From contig JACGCN010000046.1 in the NCBI GenBank assembly GCA_014905825.1, positions 248,001-312,000 on the forward strand: a DNA stretch of 64,000 bases, written 5' to 3'. The position numbers were made by a program, and so were the translations under genes. Positions within the stretch are counted from its first letter, which is position 1. Every line of letters begins with the position of its first letter. Below, piece by piece: positions 11,545 to 22,734 of this stretch. Source of the stretch: Lyophyllum atratum (lineage: Eukaryota > Basidiomycota > Agaricomycetes > Agaricales > Lyophyllaceae). The notes under the pieces were generated by a model that worked only from the letters and a program-made list of their open reading frames with translations, did no database searches and was not told where the DNA came from.

Positions 11545-13056
11545 ATGGCCGTCCCAGTGATCAAACTGAATAATGGAACTGAAATTCCAGCTCTTGGGCT
11601 AGGTACGCAGAATGCATTATCACGACGATCCGTTGAGGACGAGCTCGGCTGGCGGAACTAATCGTTTGACATATCCAAGGTACCTGGCAGTCAAAGCCTG
11701 AGGAAGTCATCTCCGCGGTCTCCTACGCGCTGAAAGAGGCGGGATACAGGCATATTGATTGTGCTTGGTCTGTCGCAGCCACATGTTTACTTTTTGCATC
11801 GTAAACTCGCTGACTCTGCATGCACTCTCAGGGGTTACGGGAACGAGAAAGACGTTGGAGCAGGCATTCGTGCCTCTGGTGTTCCTAGGTCCGAGATCTT
11901 TGTAAGCTCAAAGCCTATTCATTAGTTAAAGTTATCTCACGCATGAGTATGCCGATCTAGATCACCAGCAAGCTATGGGGAACCTGGCATACGCGTGTTG
12001 AAGAGGGACTGGACCAAACACTTGCGAACCTCGGGACAGATTATCTCGATCGTACGTGCTCCTGTATATGAATACGTACCGGCGGTAGACGTGTCTTTCT
12101 CCAGTGTACCTTGTCCACTGGCCCATCGCTCTCAACCCCGATGGCAACCACCACCTCATACCCACACTCCCGGATGGCACGCGAGACATCCTACATCCGT
12201 GGAAGCTTCAGGACACGTGGAAACAAATGGAGGCAGTTTTGAAGAAAGGTGTGTGACAATGCTAGCCTTGGACCCCAAAAAATGACCTCATCTTTCATCA
12301 ATATCGTGGCAGGGAAGGTCAAGGCAATTGGCGTCTCAAATTTTTCGGAGGCGAAGCTCGAGGAGATCCTTCCCACAGCTGAAATCCTTCCCGCTGTTAA
12401 TCAGGTCCGATACCAATCTCTTCTCATGATGCTACGTTGTTTACTGGACATATGATATAGCTGGAACTCCATGTCTACAACCCACAACACAAATTTGTTG
12501 CCTACCTCAAGAACAAGGGCATAGTTCCACAAGCATACTCACCTCTGGGATCAACGAACTCCCCTCTCCTGACTGACGATAAAGTCGTGGAAATCGCTAA
12601 AAAACATTCCCTCGGCGCGTCAGACGTGCTCATCGGTTATCTTGGTATGGCTACACGATACATCATTCGCGTCATATAATCATACAGGTTCCTAGTCGCG
12701 AAAGGTTTTGTCGTACTGCCGAAATCAGTTACACCTTCCCGTATCGCATCCAACCTAACAGGTGCCATGGCTGCCGCACAGAAGCTTGAAGCGGCCGATA
12801 TTGCTGGACTTGACGGCCTGGCCGCTGGTGGGAAGCAGAAAAGGTTCGGCTTACCTGACAACTCTCATGGGACTAGAAAAGATTAACTGAGATTTACCCT
12901 TCGTCAATTCTAGGTTCATCATGCCACCCTGGCGTACGTACATCGCCTATTCATTCTGCGTAAAATCTTATGGCTGACTGTTCGCCGCTGACACTTCCTT
13001 TTCTTACTGCAGCCGTTGACCTTGGATTCGAGAACTGGCCTCCTTTCAAGAAGTAA
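11545..13056 (+). CDS. Aldo-keto reductase (AKR superfamily)
   Basis: NADPH-dependent reductase of the (alpha/beta)8 AKR fold. The spliced protein begins MAVPVIKLNNGTEIPALGLG and is about 320 residues, the usual family length. The catalytic tetrad is present: Asp in HIDCAW, Tyr in GYGNE (across a splice), Lys in TSKLW, and His in LVHWP. Also visible are GTDYLDLYLVHWP, VKAIGVSNF, and the cofactor-binding VLPKSVTPSRIASN near the C-terminus. About eight short introns keep the frame, and the stop follows ENWPPFKK. The closest groups I know are fungal glycerol dehydrogenase / sugar-aldehyde reductases (Gcy1, xylose or uronate reductase type). It is followed on the same strand by myo-inositol oxygenase, so reduction of D-glucuronate to L-gulonate is a reasonable guess but not shown by sequence. 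Substrate assignment is open. Confidence 0.88.
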
Positions 13057-14199
13057 TCGAGCCCCAGGCGACGATGCTGCATATGGAACGTCTGGGAGGT
13101 TGTAGTTAAGTATATGATGTATTTGAACTGGAAGTTATGTTGTCACATGGTTACGATCTATCAGCATTCATTATACGCGGTAGATTACAACCTGATAATT
13201 TACAAGCATGCCCGAGCCCTGCGAAGACAGAGGAACGACCTTTTGGCCACAAGCCCAGACGCCCCCAAAGTACCAGATGTGGCGAATGCCGCGAACAAGG
13301 CGGCTGTAGCCACGACCTTTGGCACAGGCAACATCATTGTCATACATATGTCCAGATTGACCTCAGATTGACTTGACATCCACGTTCAGGAACCTGGGAA
13401 TTCGGCGCCACTGAGAATGTGAGGAGGAAGATTACTCTGACGTGGAGTCCTCCCGGGCTCTTTGGAGTTGAAGCTAATTATCTTGGGAAGATCCCAGGAT
13501 AAGCGACGACGTCGTGCTTGTGGGCGCATCATCAGAGCTGGTCGAGCAGAACACATATCTGCGATTAGCGACCGCCTCCCAGGTCGCTGGACAAATGGGG
13601 AGGAGCAAAGTTTTCGGCAGGACTTGGCAGCTCCGAAGTTGCTTTCTGGGTTCGGAGCTATTCACGGAGTGGGAGCTAGTTCTCGGTGAGTTCCATGTTC
13701 ATGGCAGTATATCGATGGGAATCTCGACATTCCACCGGGTATAAGCATTTCCGCACGCAACTGCGAGAGCTGTGACTCTGGCTGCACTACCGACGCGATG
13801 AAAGTTGCAAAGCAACAGAAGAAGTGCCCAGGACGGAAGAGACCGAAGCCTTCCTGAAGCCTTCCCACACATAAGAGGGGAGCTGCTAGACACGTGGCAA
13901 TTACAAGGCACAGCTTGTCCTTCCACTTCCGTCAACAGCTCAATGATCTCCTCACCAGGCTCACATGAAACTGAAAAGTTAACGTTATTTCCTCTCGCTT
14001 CGCATTCGCGATGCCAACTGCGAATGCCAAATCCGAATAGATTCCGTTGATACGGCCGGTTTCGACAGGACCATTTCCCTTCAAGTCCGAGCCCATAGGC
14101 CGAGAAATTCCTTTTAAGCGGAGGGATAGCTGAACCAGGATGATAATCGAATACCTCCCACCTTTTACTTTGTGGATCTCTCTTCAATCCCTTGTCGCT
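13057..14199. other. Intergenic region without a recognisable gene
   Basis: About 1.1 kb separating the reductase and the oxygenase. ORFs up to 162 codons on the minus strand (14187-13699) overlap plus-strand frames and show no domain or conserved block. The last 150 bases should contain the oxygenase promoter. Confidence 0.4.
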
Positions 14200-16350
14200 A
14201 TGCCGAGTACCAGTGGTCGAGAACTCGATGTTACATCAGACGCCATTGATGAGGGTATGTCCATATAATTCTGTTACGTCAATACCAGAGCTGAACGAAA
14301 GTATAGTTAATGTCCTGAAGGCTAGCCTATGGGATGAGCAGTCGAAGTTCGACAAAACCAAAGACAAAAAAAACTTCAGAGACTATGACGCGGCGTGCGA
14401 CCGCGTTAAAGCCTTCTACAAGGAGCAGCATGGTCAGAACCTGGCGCTTCGTATGCCACATACCCGCTTCTTATCTCAATGACAGAAAAACAAACTATGG
14501 AGTTTAACATCAAGGCCAGGGTCGACTTCAAGACGAAGAAGCGCGCCCGAATGGGCGTCTGGGAAGCCATGGAAATGCTCAATACGTTGATCGACGAGTC
14601 AGACCCTGATGTATGTTCCGTGCTTTGTTCCCTGTCATCTCGCGCCTGAATGACGTCGAACTCTGTAGACAACTGTGTCCCAAATAGAACACTTACTTCA
14701 GACGGCCGAGGCTCTCCGAAGAGATGGGAAACCCGATTGGATGCAGGTTAGTTATCTGCCTATTTTGCTGCAAAGGTTTCTATAATCCCCTTCAGGTTGC
14801 AGGCCTCACACACGACCTTGGAAAACTGCTGCTGTTGTTTGGATCGGAAGGCCAATGGGATGTCGTCGGAGTGAGTTTTTCATCTCAATACCAAGGGGCT
14901 CCCAGCGGCGAAATCCGTGAAATGATCTTGCTCGAGAATTTTGGCATCTGGTGCCATGGGTCCCACCCCGTTTAGGCAATCAGTTTGGGGTCCCGGTCCC
15001 ATCTCAGCCTCGAACACGGTTATCTTTTATCTTATTTAAACGAGACCACAAGTACTTCCAGTATCATCGTGAGCTATGTATCAACGATAAACGCTGTATC
15101 TAAACCATGCCCTATCTTTTTTCGTGGAGAAGCTTTGCGTAGTGCTGCGCTTGAGGCACATGAAATGCTCGAAAATCCTCTCTTAGCCTTTCTTTCTCCA
15201 CCCGATGTCTCCCCCGCGTCTCCTTCCTCCTCCTTCCATTCTTCTTCCAAGTCATCGTTTGCTTCGCCATCTCATCTACGTCATCGCTCTGTGAGACTTG
15301 AAACAATTCTCAGTAAGCTTTCGTCTATGGCTTCTATTTTCATGCGATCTTCCTCTCTCGGCTGATATGCATTGATGGCGAGCGGAATGCGCGGGAAAGA
15401 GTCAGCATCGTTGTGGTGACATTCCATCCTATACTGTATGAAGTATTAGATGTCCTCTTCGTGGTTGCATCGAAGTAGATCGGAAAAGTAAGCGACTTCC
15501 GTGTTCATTTGTTTCTTTCTTGCTAAGGCGAGCAACTTCTGGTGGGTGAAGGACTGTCTCTAAGTAGCCATTCTCAGCTGACACATAAATGCTATTGAAC
15601 GAGAGGTGCAAAGAGTACGCTGGATGAAGCGATGGGAGGATAACTTCGCGCCTGCATATGAGACCGGGACCCCAAACTGATTGCCTAAACGGGGTGGGAC
15701 CCATGGCACCAGATGCCAAAATTCTCGAGCAAGATCATTTCACGGATTTCGCCGCTGGGAGCCCCTTGCTCAATACCCATCATTTCCGCATCACTGACTC
15801 TCTACCCTAGGATACATTTGGTACATTCATCCTAACTAGATCCTCCATGAAAGGATCTGATACCCTTCTCTAGTCATCGGCTGCAAGTTTTCGGACAAGA
15901 TCATCTACCCGGATACCTTCGCGGCGAACCCCAATTCCTGTGATAGCATCTATTCCACAGAGTACGGGATCTATCAGCCTCACTGCGGTCTGGATAATGT
16001 CATGTTATCCTGGGGTCACGACGAAGTCCGTGTCGCCTTTTCATATCCATTTCACAGCCTCTAATCATCCACTTTCAATACAGTATCTCTATAACGTTTT
16101 CAAAGACCAGAGTACCCTTCCCGCCGAGGCCCTTGCCATGATCCGATATCACAGTTTTTACCCCTGGCATCGAGAAGGTGCTTACTCGCACCTTACGAAT
16201 GAAAAGGACAAAAGCATCCTCGCGGCTGTCCAGGCTTTTAACCCGTACGATTTGTACAGCAAAACGGATGCGCCATGTAACATCCCCGAGCTACGTTCTT
16301 ACTACGAAGGGCTCATAGCGAAGTTCTTCCCTCCAATCCTCGACTGGTGA
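14200..16350 (+). CDS. MIOX: myo-Inositol oxygenase
   Basis: Non-haem di-iron dioxygenase that cleaves myo-inositol to D-glucuronate, the first step of inositol catabolism. The spliced protein starts [18 protein letters not shown] and is roughly 310 residues. All diagnostic blocks and iron ligands are present: the His in IEHLLQTAE, the HD pair in LTHDLGKLL, the His in LSWGHDEYLYNV, the His in [16 protein letters not shown], and the Asp in [26 protein letters not shown] and the C-terminal [16 protein letters not shown] are also family signatures. Most introns are about 50 nt, but the intron at 14871-15810 is 940 nt because it contains a transposon-like element. Its splice sites are intact (GTGAGT ... 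CCCTAG) and would be 55 nt apart without the insert. The coding frame is undamaged, so the gene is probably functional if that intron is still removed efficiently. Confidence 0.93.
14892..15768. mobile_element. Non-autonomous DNA transposon with long terminal inverted repeats, inside a MIOX intron
   Basis: The ends are perfect inverted repeats of 107 bp (14892-14998 against 15662-15768), starting CAAGGGGCTCCC and ending GGGAGCCCCTTG. The 8-bp sequence CTCAATAC flanks both ends (14884-14891 and 15769-15776) as a target-site duplication. An 8-bp duplication with CA..TG ends fits the hAT superfamily best, though 107-bp repeats are longer than usual for it; a foldback or other 8-bp-TSD family is possible. 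The 660-bp interior holds ORFs of up to 126 codons with no transposase motif, so the element depends on an enzyme elsewhere. Identical arms and intact duplications point to a recent insertion. Confidence 0.9.
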
Positions 16351-16710
16351 ATTGAAGGCCTTAGCGTTATCGCGTACTTCTTCATCGTGATACTCTCCAT
16401 GTCTTTCTCGGCCATTTGCTTTGCTCGATTGTCCATTTAGAATATTTATGTCTTTTTAGTAGTTGCTGTCTTTGATCACACTCCCCTTAGGCTGCGACAT
16501 GCTTCGTCCTATACCTAAGTCTTTGTAGCTATACTTATCCTCGTATCTGTGTCTGTGCTCCCATGTCGCTGTTGCGTCAATATTGATACCGTGCTCTTGC
16601 TATGTCCTACGTCACGGATCCCATCTGATTAGATACTGATTGCCGTGATAAGATCTGATGAAAGCCTGAATATTTCTCCGAATCCACAGGCACCCAACCT
16701 TCCGACCACC
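16351..16710. other. Intergenic, MIOX 3' flank and phosphatase promoter
   Basis: T-rich, low-coding sequence with no ORF of note. No repeat or RNA gene seen. Confidence 0.4.
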
Positions 16711-17916
16711 ATGGCCGATACCCATCCCCCGCAAAGTACCCTCCCTTACCCACCGGTACACAAGGACAAGAAATTTGTGGTTCTCTCCGATTGGTTGGTC
16801 TGCACAGTCCGTTGCTCGTTCACGATCTTTCGACTGGCTAACCTGCGTTGATATTCAGGGATGGCACCATCACCACGCGCGACTCCAATGACTGTGGGCA
16901 CCGTCTCTATGGGATGCGGTTTTGAAATGAAATGCTGAGCCTGTTCTCCCTCTTTGAAACAGATATGACTGACAATCTGGGTTATGGCAAGGATAAGCGA
17001 AGGGAGGGAATATGAACGTGTTATCCGGACGGATGACGTTTAGGTGAGAAAGACTGCGATATCAGGTTCGGCCGTACTCTAAGGACAATCCGTCAGAGAC
17101 TCGTTCCGGGAGATGCTTGAGAGTGTCGCGGCCGCCGGCCACACAATCGACGAGTGCAAGGAGTTACTTCGGAAAGGTTTGTCAACATCCAGTCCCATAC
17201 CTGAACGACACCCTGAAGGTGGATCAGACATCAAGCTCGATCCTGGATTCAAAGAATTCTATGCATGGTGCAAAGCGAATGATATCCCTGTAATCATCGT
17301 CTCTAGGCATGTCCTTCGGCTATCTTCACTCATATAATTGAATAAGAATCATATATTCACACAGCGGAATGGCCCCTTTGATTCGTGCAGTACTTTCCAA
17401 CCTTGTCGGGGAAGAGGCCGCTGCCGAAATAGAGATCATCGCAAACGATGTCACGATCCACGCTGATGGAAAGTGGGATATTCAATACCGTCACCCTTCC
17501 AGGTAGGCACTGGGTCCGATCATTTACATCATGAACAAGCCGCTGACAGCGAATCGAATATCTCAGCGGTTTTGGACACGACAAGTCGTGGGCCATCCTG
17601 CCCTACCGCGCGCTCCCCGACCCTCCGACCCTCTTTTTCTTCGGAGATGGCGTATCAGGTTTGCTTTTCTTTTCATATCGCTTGGCAGATTCTTGTGTGA
17701 ATGTTGCTGACTCCTGTCTCCATAGATATATCAGCGGCAAAGCATGCCGATTTGCTCTTCGTCAAAGTGAAGGGCGATGGAGAAAATGATTTAGCGGCGT
17801 ATTGCGCTAGAGAGGGTATCAAGCATGTTCCATTCGAGGATTTCTCGAAGGCTCTCCCTGTTGTTCAATCTGTTGTGTCCGGGGAGAAGACTATTGCGGA
17901 GGTCGTCAACGCTTGA
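16711..17916 (+). CDS. HAD-superfamily phosphatase (phosphoserine-phosphatase-like) with an apparent frameshift
   Basis: Begins MADTHPPQSTLPYPPVHKDK. HAD motif I is split by an intron: VVLSDW joined to DGTIT gives D-x-D-G-T. Motif II is IIVSSGM, motif III is the Lys in GFGHDKSW, and motif IV is FFFGDGVSDISAAKHAD. About 250 residues, as expected for cytosolic small-molecule phosphatases related to yeast YNL010W and bacterial MtnX/SerB. The substrate is unknown. Two oddities. One intron (17307-17364) starts with GC instead of GT (AG|GCATGT ... CACAG). And between DKRR (near 17003) and NVLSGRMTFRDSF (from 17014) the frame does not join: reading on from DKRR meets a TGA at 17012-17014. One base appears to be missing, which would make a pseudogene unless it is a sequencing error. 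All other motifs are intact, so I favour an error or very recent loss. Confidence 0.72.
17307..17364 (+). other. GC-AG intron in the HAD phosphatase
   Basis: To restore HAD motif II (VSSGMAPLIRAV) the intron must begin GCATGT after ...GTCTCTAG and end CACACAG. GC-AG introns are a known minor class spliced by the major spliceosome. Confidence 0.65.
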
Positions 17917-18654
17917 TCGCTGTATTACTGTGATAGCTATCCATCGAAGGTCGACTATAGACACACATAGATGGGACTCTTCAATCTGGACATTTCTGAC
18001 CCGAATCCTCCTCATTATTTTTACGCCCGATATCGGTTCTAAGTAGAATATCGACGTCAACGCCACGATATGGGTAAATGGTCGACGAAATCAGCACAAA
18101 ACGCGCTCGCCATCACCGTGACCATGGTTATCCAGGGACCCCACGATTTGTTTTTAAGGTCAAACTTCCTCCTTTCCACTGTCCATGATGTCGACGTCCA
18201 GCGAAATAGAGCTCCATAAAGTTGTGGTAGCCAGAATCACGTCTCGCCAGGAGGAGCAGATCTCGAAAAGCAACGTGGGATCAGCCGCGACATCTGTTTA
18301 GACAACCTGATTGCATTCGTTGGTGTGAGGATGCAGAACAGGAAAATCTCTTTCGATACACTGGTAGCGTCGTTCGAGACGCGTCTACAATTTAACGCCC
18401 TTGTCAGCGAGGACATCAATTTAAGCAGCCGTTGCTTATTGATTCAAAAGATGAGGATATCATGCCTTATGAATATTAGAACGTTATAGTCGCGTTTGAA
18501 CTTTGAAGCAGCAGACGTGTTGACTGTCGTCGTCGCTTCCTAAGGCGGCCCCGCCGTCCGATTCGGACCGGGACCTGGACGAGCCTCTGAGCCGTAACAG
18601 GGTCACGTGCATCTCTACTCTTCTACTGTACCACCACCACCAATTTGCCCGGCA
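17917..18654. other. Intergenic region without a recognisable gene
   Basis: Short ORFs only; a 60-codon minus ORF at 18419-18237 shows no motif. A CCACCACCACCAATTTGCC stretch just before 18655 is probably the leader of the next gene. Confidence 0.4.
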
Positions 18655-20769
18655 ATGGCCACCATGGCCCCCTCAGAGCCAACGCAGGCTCCCGAGTCTT
18701 TTACCAGCTCCTTCGATGAGAAGATCTCCCAAATAGACTGGGAAGGACTGCGCAGGCGCAGCCTTCAACCAGGAGGCTTCGGGACCAACAGAATACAAAT
18801 TTGGTGCGTCATTTTGAGTGGTCCAAGACGCTATTTGCTGACCTGGATTTAATGTGTATCTCCTGTGTGAATAGGCCTCAGCTCCTGCATGTTTCAAAGT
18901 TGGCTGAACGAACGGAGGAAAGAGGAGAGCTTGTGGAGGAGCACCGCGACGAACGACAGATCCGGCTGGACACGGATCGCAGCTTTGTCCTATACCCAGT
19001 AGGTGAAAAGGCCTTGCCTGCTCCTGTCTCCACCTCATAACGGGAGCATTGCTTACCCACGTTGTCTAGACACGCCCTTGGAGGCTAGGGAAGCGATGCA
19101 GATGAAGCTTAATCGACTCCTGGTGTCGGTTTTTCGACGGCGTCCAAAGCTCAATTATTTTCAAGTGTGTATCATTATACTCACTGTTGAGCATTTTTGG
19201 CCCTAACGCCTATCGAAGGGCTACCATGACATCGTTAGCGTGCTATTCTTGACGCTGCCGGAAGAAATACAGCTTGCATGTGTAGAGAAGATAAGTTTGC
19301 ATCGGGTGCGAGACTCAATGGGGGCAACCCTCGAACCTGTCCTTGGGCTGCTTCGGTACGCATCCCTCTCGCCTTGTTCACTAACACAGAATACTCAGTC
19401 GCGATCGCAGGCTGACCAAGAATCTTCTAAGACAAGCAGACCCGCAATACGCAGAGGTTATAGAACGGTACGCCCCTTCCGCTGTAATCGCCACCGCTGA
19501 TTCTGACACAGTCATTAGGACCTCACCGCTACCGTTCTTTGCCCTCTCAAACCTCTTGACACTGTTCTCGCACGACATGCCCACTCTTCCACTTATTCAA
19601 CACGTTTTCGACTACATACTTTGCCGGCCACCTATTATTATTGTGTATCTTGCCACAGCCGTGCGTTTACTTCACTTCTTTCCATTAGGGAGAGAGTCTC
19701 ATACAATTTACAGATTATATTATCGCGAAAAGAGGAGATACAAAAACTGGAGGAGGACGAGGATGAGGATATCGGGATGGCGCATTCGGTGCTGAGCAGT
19801 CTGCCCGACATATCGGATGCGGATGAGACGAAGGTGGGGGGTGTGGAAGTGCAAGAGCTGGTGAACGGCAGCCTGGAAGACTCTCTTGACGCTACAAAGG
19901 AGGAAGTAGCGCCGAGTTTGAAATTGGAGGAGGATACTGAGCCCGATGAGAAGCTTCTCGACCAAGTGATAGCAGTGAAGACCAAGGACCTTGAAGAAGA
20001 ACTCGTGACGGCCACAGTCGCGGAGGAAGCCCCCCTGTCTGATGTCATGAACGAGGAACTATCCTCTATATCCTTACCCCCGGCATGTTCCTCCCAACCC
20101 ACGCCCTCCTCGTCCCGTCCCGCCTCATCCCGTACCGCCTCACCAACCCCGCCCTTTTCATCCCGCCCGTCCGCGTCCCAAATCCCCTTGACTTCCCTCC
20201 TCACGCACGCCGAAGCGCTCTACGCGCTGTACCCGCCCACGCAACCTGCCCTCGGCCTCGCAAACATCATGGGGCCGCAAAGCGTCGTGTACACTTGGAG
20301 CGACTCTCCTGACCTGTTGCCAAAGGATGACGAGGCAGAGACCATGGTCGTAGCTCCTGGCCTCGTGGTGTACCCGTACATCGAGGATGACGAAGACGAG
20401 GTCGCAGAAGACGGCGAAAACGGTGGAGAGGGCGAGTGGGAGGAGAAATCCCCGCCACAGAACAAGCGCAGGCGGGAGAAGGTCAAGAAGCTCCGCGGGA
20501 AGGTGCGGGGCCGATTTAGGAAGCTGCGGAGGCTTGGGGTGGAGAGGAGGACGGGGACGATGGTGGCAGGGGCGGTGCTGGTGCTCGGGGTGGCCATGGC
20601 GGTGTATGGAGTGAGGATGCGCGGGAATCATGCGGGGGCGGGCATGTATGGGTTCGCGGATGGGCATGGACATGGACATGGGCGGGATTGGAAGAAGGTC
20701 GTGGGTTGGGTTGGGGGTGCGGTGGTGGGCGTCACGGAAAGGGTTTTAAGCGGGTTGGGACCGTCGTAG
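18655..20769 (+). CDS. TBC-domain Rab GTPase-activating protein, TBC1D20/Gyp8-like
   Basis: Starts MATMAPSEPTQAPESF. The TBC domain is readable after splicing: IWPQLLHVSKL, the arginine-finger motif IRLDTDRSFVLYP, the glutamine-finger motif LNYFQGYHDIVSVLFLTLPEE, LLRQADPQYAEVIE, FFALSNLLTLFSHDMPTLPLIQHVFDY and PIIIVYLATAIILSRKEEI. Both fingers are intact, so GAP activity is likely. The C-terminal 300 residues hold an acidic, low-complexity segment (S/P-rich around 20050-20200, EDDEDEVAEDGENGGEGE near 20390), a basic KKLRGKVRGRFRKLRRL stretch, and a hydrophobic segment VAGAVLVLGVAMAVYGV (about 20560-20612) that should anchor it in a membrane. TBC1D20 and yeast Gyp8 have the same layout and act on Rab1/Ypt1 at the ER-Golgi. 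A 188-codon antisense ORF at 20204-19638 is a composition shadow. Confidence 0.85.
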
Positions 20770-21148
20770 TTGTTGGAGTGATGAGGTTTCTGGACTCTCT
20801 ATTAGTACGTACGGCCTGCGCATCAAAAACTTGGGAATCAGATCCCACTTCAAGCTTCGAATCTGCTTAGTATCCGTGCATCCTGAATACATTCCATTCA
20901 CACGTCAATTTCAGTGGACACCGTCAATACGCGTCAGTGCTTGGTCTTCACCCACAGCGGCAAGCGGCGTATGTCTTGATGTTCACATTACCAGAGGACT
21001 CGGACGTTACTAGCTATAGGGCTATTGCACGCTATGATGGCGCGCAATTGCCGTGATGAGCCAATTCTGGAGCCCTATCTAAATCAAGTTCCGTTAGCTT
21101 CCATTCCATCGCAAAGTTGCGCGATATCGTCTCGAGCTCCCTGGATTT

Positions 21149-21350
21149 AGGTTTCAACTGGAAAAACAAATTTAAGTTTCGACCAGGACGTTTGGACTGC
21201 TCTTCATCGTCCGATCCAGCCTCACCCGTCGATCCCGCCCCAGCTCTCAAACGTATAAAGAGGGGAGCAGAACGCCGTTTCAAATTAGATACTTTTGTCC
21301 CCTCCATATTCTCCCCTCTCGCGCTCTCTCTCATAACCTCGCTTGCCACC
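21149..21350 (+). repeat. Promoter-like repeat module A, copy 1
   Basis: Starts AGGTTTCAACTGG, continues with a TTTCGACC word, CGATCC blocks and, 104 bases on, TATAAAGAGGGG (21253), followed by a pyrimidine-rich tract (about 21300-21350). The same order of words recurs at 21686 and 22148. Confidence 0.6.
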
Positions 21351-21685
21351 TTCCAATTTCTTCATCGTTCGAGCACGCGACAAAGATACGCAGCTCGGGA
21401 AGGGCTTCGCCCACTCACGTTCAGTTCGCCGTACGTTCTTTTTATTCTTTGACTCCAGTCCGGCCACTAATGAGCGTCTCACCCAGAGGATCGCCAAAGC
21501 GTCGGCGAAATCCTGCTACCAATGCTGCGCTAAGTCGTTCCCTGAGTGGCGCCGCTAAGTCGCGTGTAATTCTATGGTTCACTCATTCCGTACAATCTTA
21601 CACTAGGCTGAATCCCATAGCAGACTGCATATTGTCAAGCTTGCCATCATCGTAGGGATTTCGTCTCGACTGGCTAGAGTCATTT

Positions 21686-21900
21686 AGGTTTCAACTAGCT
21701 AGAGGTATTTAGGTTTCGACCGATTTAAAGTCTCACAACCGTCATTTTCAGCTTTCGATCCAGGTCCGCGCTCGATCCCACCCCTTCTACAACTTGTATA
21801 AAGAGGGCACCGGGATACGGATTTCAGGTAGCTACTTCTTGTCCCTAATGTTCCCTCTCGCTCACTCTCCCTCTCATCCCGCTTGCCGTCTCCGTAATAC
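21686..21900 (+). repeat. Promoter-like repeat module A, copy 2
   Basis: AGGTTTCAACTAGCTAGAGG, then TTTAGGTTTCGACCG, AAAGTCTCACAA, a CGATCC block and TATAAAGAGGGC (21797), followed by a CT-rich tract (CTCTCGCTCACTCTCCCTCTC). Diverged from copies 1 and 3 but collinear with them. Confidence 0.65.
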
Positions 21901-21915
21901 CGGAAATCTCATCTA

Positions 21916-22138
21916 CGTCGAGTATCTCGGGGGTCGCCTCGTTGTACGGCGGGTGCGGCTGCAATGTCACCGTAAGGCTCGTATCTATACTATTGCAAGG
22001 CTTACTTTTAAGCTAAATCCGTCGAGTTTCAAGCATCCGATGGCGCTCTGTCGAGCACTCGGTACGGTATACGGCCATACCGTCGCCGTACCGTCGACCC
22101 TCCGAGAGACACGGTCCACGGCCGTAAATTGTACGGCC
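21916..22138 (+). repeat. Repeat module B, copy 1
   Basis: Runs from CGTCGAGTATCTCGGGGGTCGCCTCGTTGTACGG to GGTCCACGGCCGTAAATTGTACGG. It is collinear with 22735-22969, sharing GGCTTA.TTTT, TTTCAAGCAT.. GATGGCGCT.TGTCGAGCACTC and GTCGCCGTACCGTCGA. Rich in GTACGG/CCGTAC words. Confidence 0.65.
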
Positions 22139-22147
22139 AAGTCATTC

Positions 22148-22350
22148 AGGTTTCAACTGGCTAGAGGTAAGTATTCAGGCTTCGACCGGTTGAAAGTCTC
22201 ACAATCGTCACTTCAGCTCTTGATCCAGGCCCGAGTCTGATCCAGCCCCTTCTCAAATTGTATAAAGAGGGGAGGGAGATATCGTCTCAAGTAGCTTCTT
22301 CTTCTCCCTCCCTCTGCTTCTTTCTCTCTCTCTTATCTCGCTCGCTCGCC
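22148..22350 (+). repeat. Promoter-like repeat module A, copy 3
   Basis: AGGTTTCAACTGGCTAGAGG, a TTCGACCGGTTGAAAGTCTCACAA block, TTGATCCAGGCCC, and TATAAAGAGGGG (22261) 113 bases after the start, then a CT-rich tract. Closest to copy 2, 462 bases upstream. Confidence 0.65.
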
Positions 22351-22607
22351 CGCTAGTTGTAATAACGGAACACTCGTCTGTTCTGGTTCCACGAATATCT
22401 TACGTGTGTATGTCTACCATTCTGCTGCGTCTTAGTACTGATATAATGACCTATCAACTCTTCAGATTCCTTTCACTAGTACAAGGCATGCTTGCGGCAT
22501 CGCGCTCAGGCTATTAATATCACTGCCATGTTACAGCGCTAGCGCGGTGCACCGTGCAGTACAGACACGGCTATACGGCACCGTAATACGGAAACTGTGC
22601 TGTAGTA

Positions 22608-22660
22608 CCGTCGAGGATTTCGGGGCTCGCCCCGTTGTACGGCTCCCTAACGCGGGGTTC
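22608..22660 (+). repeat. Repeat module B, partial copy
   Basis: Contains CCGTCGAGGATTTCGGGG, CGCCCCGTTGTACGGCT and CGCGGGGTTCCTT, matching the first 50 bases of module B copy 2 and then breaking off. Confidence 0.45.
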
Positions 22661-22734
22661 CTTCAGCAGGAAATGGCAAATGTCACTGTTCTTTAATTGG
22701 CCGTCCCTTACTTCCCCCTCTCTCTCTTGTCTCG

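Noticed and set aside
13699..14187. 162-codon minus ORF before MIOX
   Set aside because: No domain, overlaps several other frames, and lies where the MIOX promoter is expected.
14985..15365. 126-codon ORF inside the MIOX intron element
   Set aside because: Serine-rich, begins within the terminal repeat and has no transposase residues. Not called as a gene.
19638..20204. 188-codon minus-strand ORF opposite the TBC gene
   Set aside because: Serine-rich shadow of the acidic coding strand, with no domain; the plus-strand gene is well supported.
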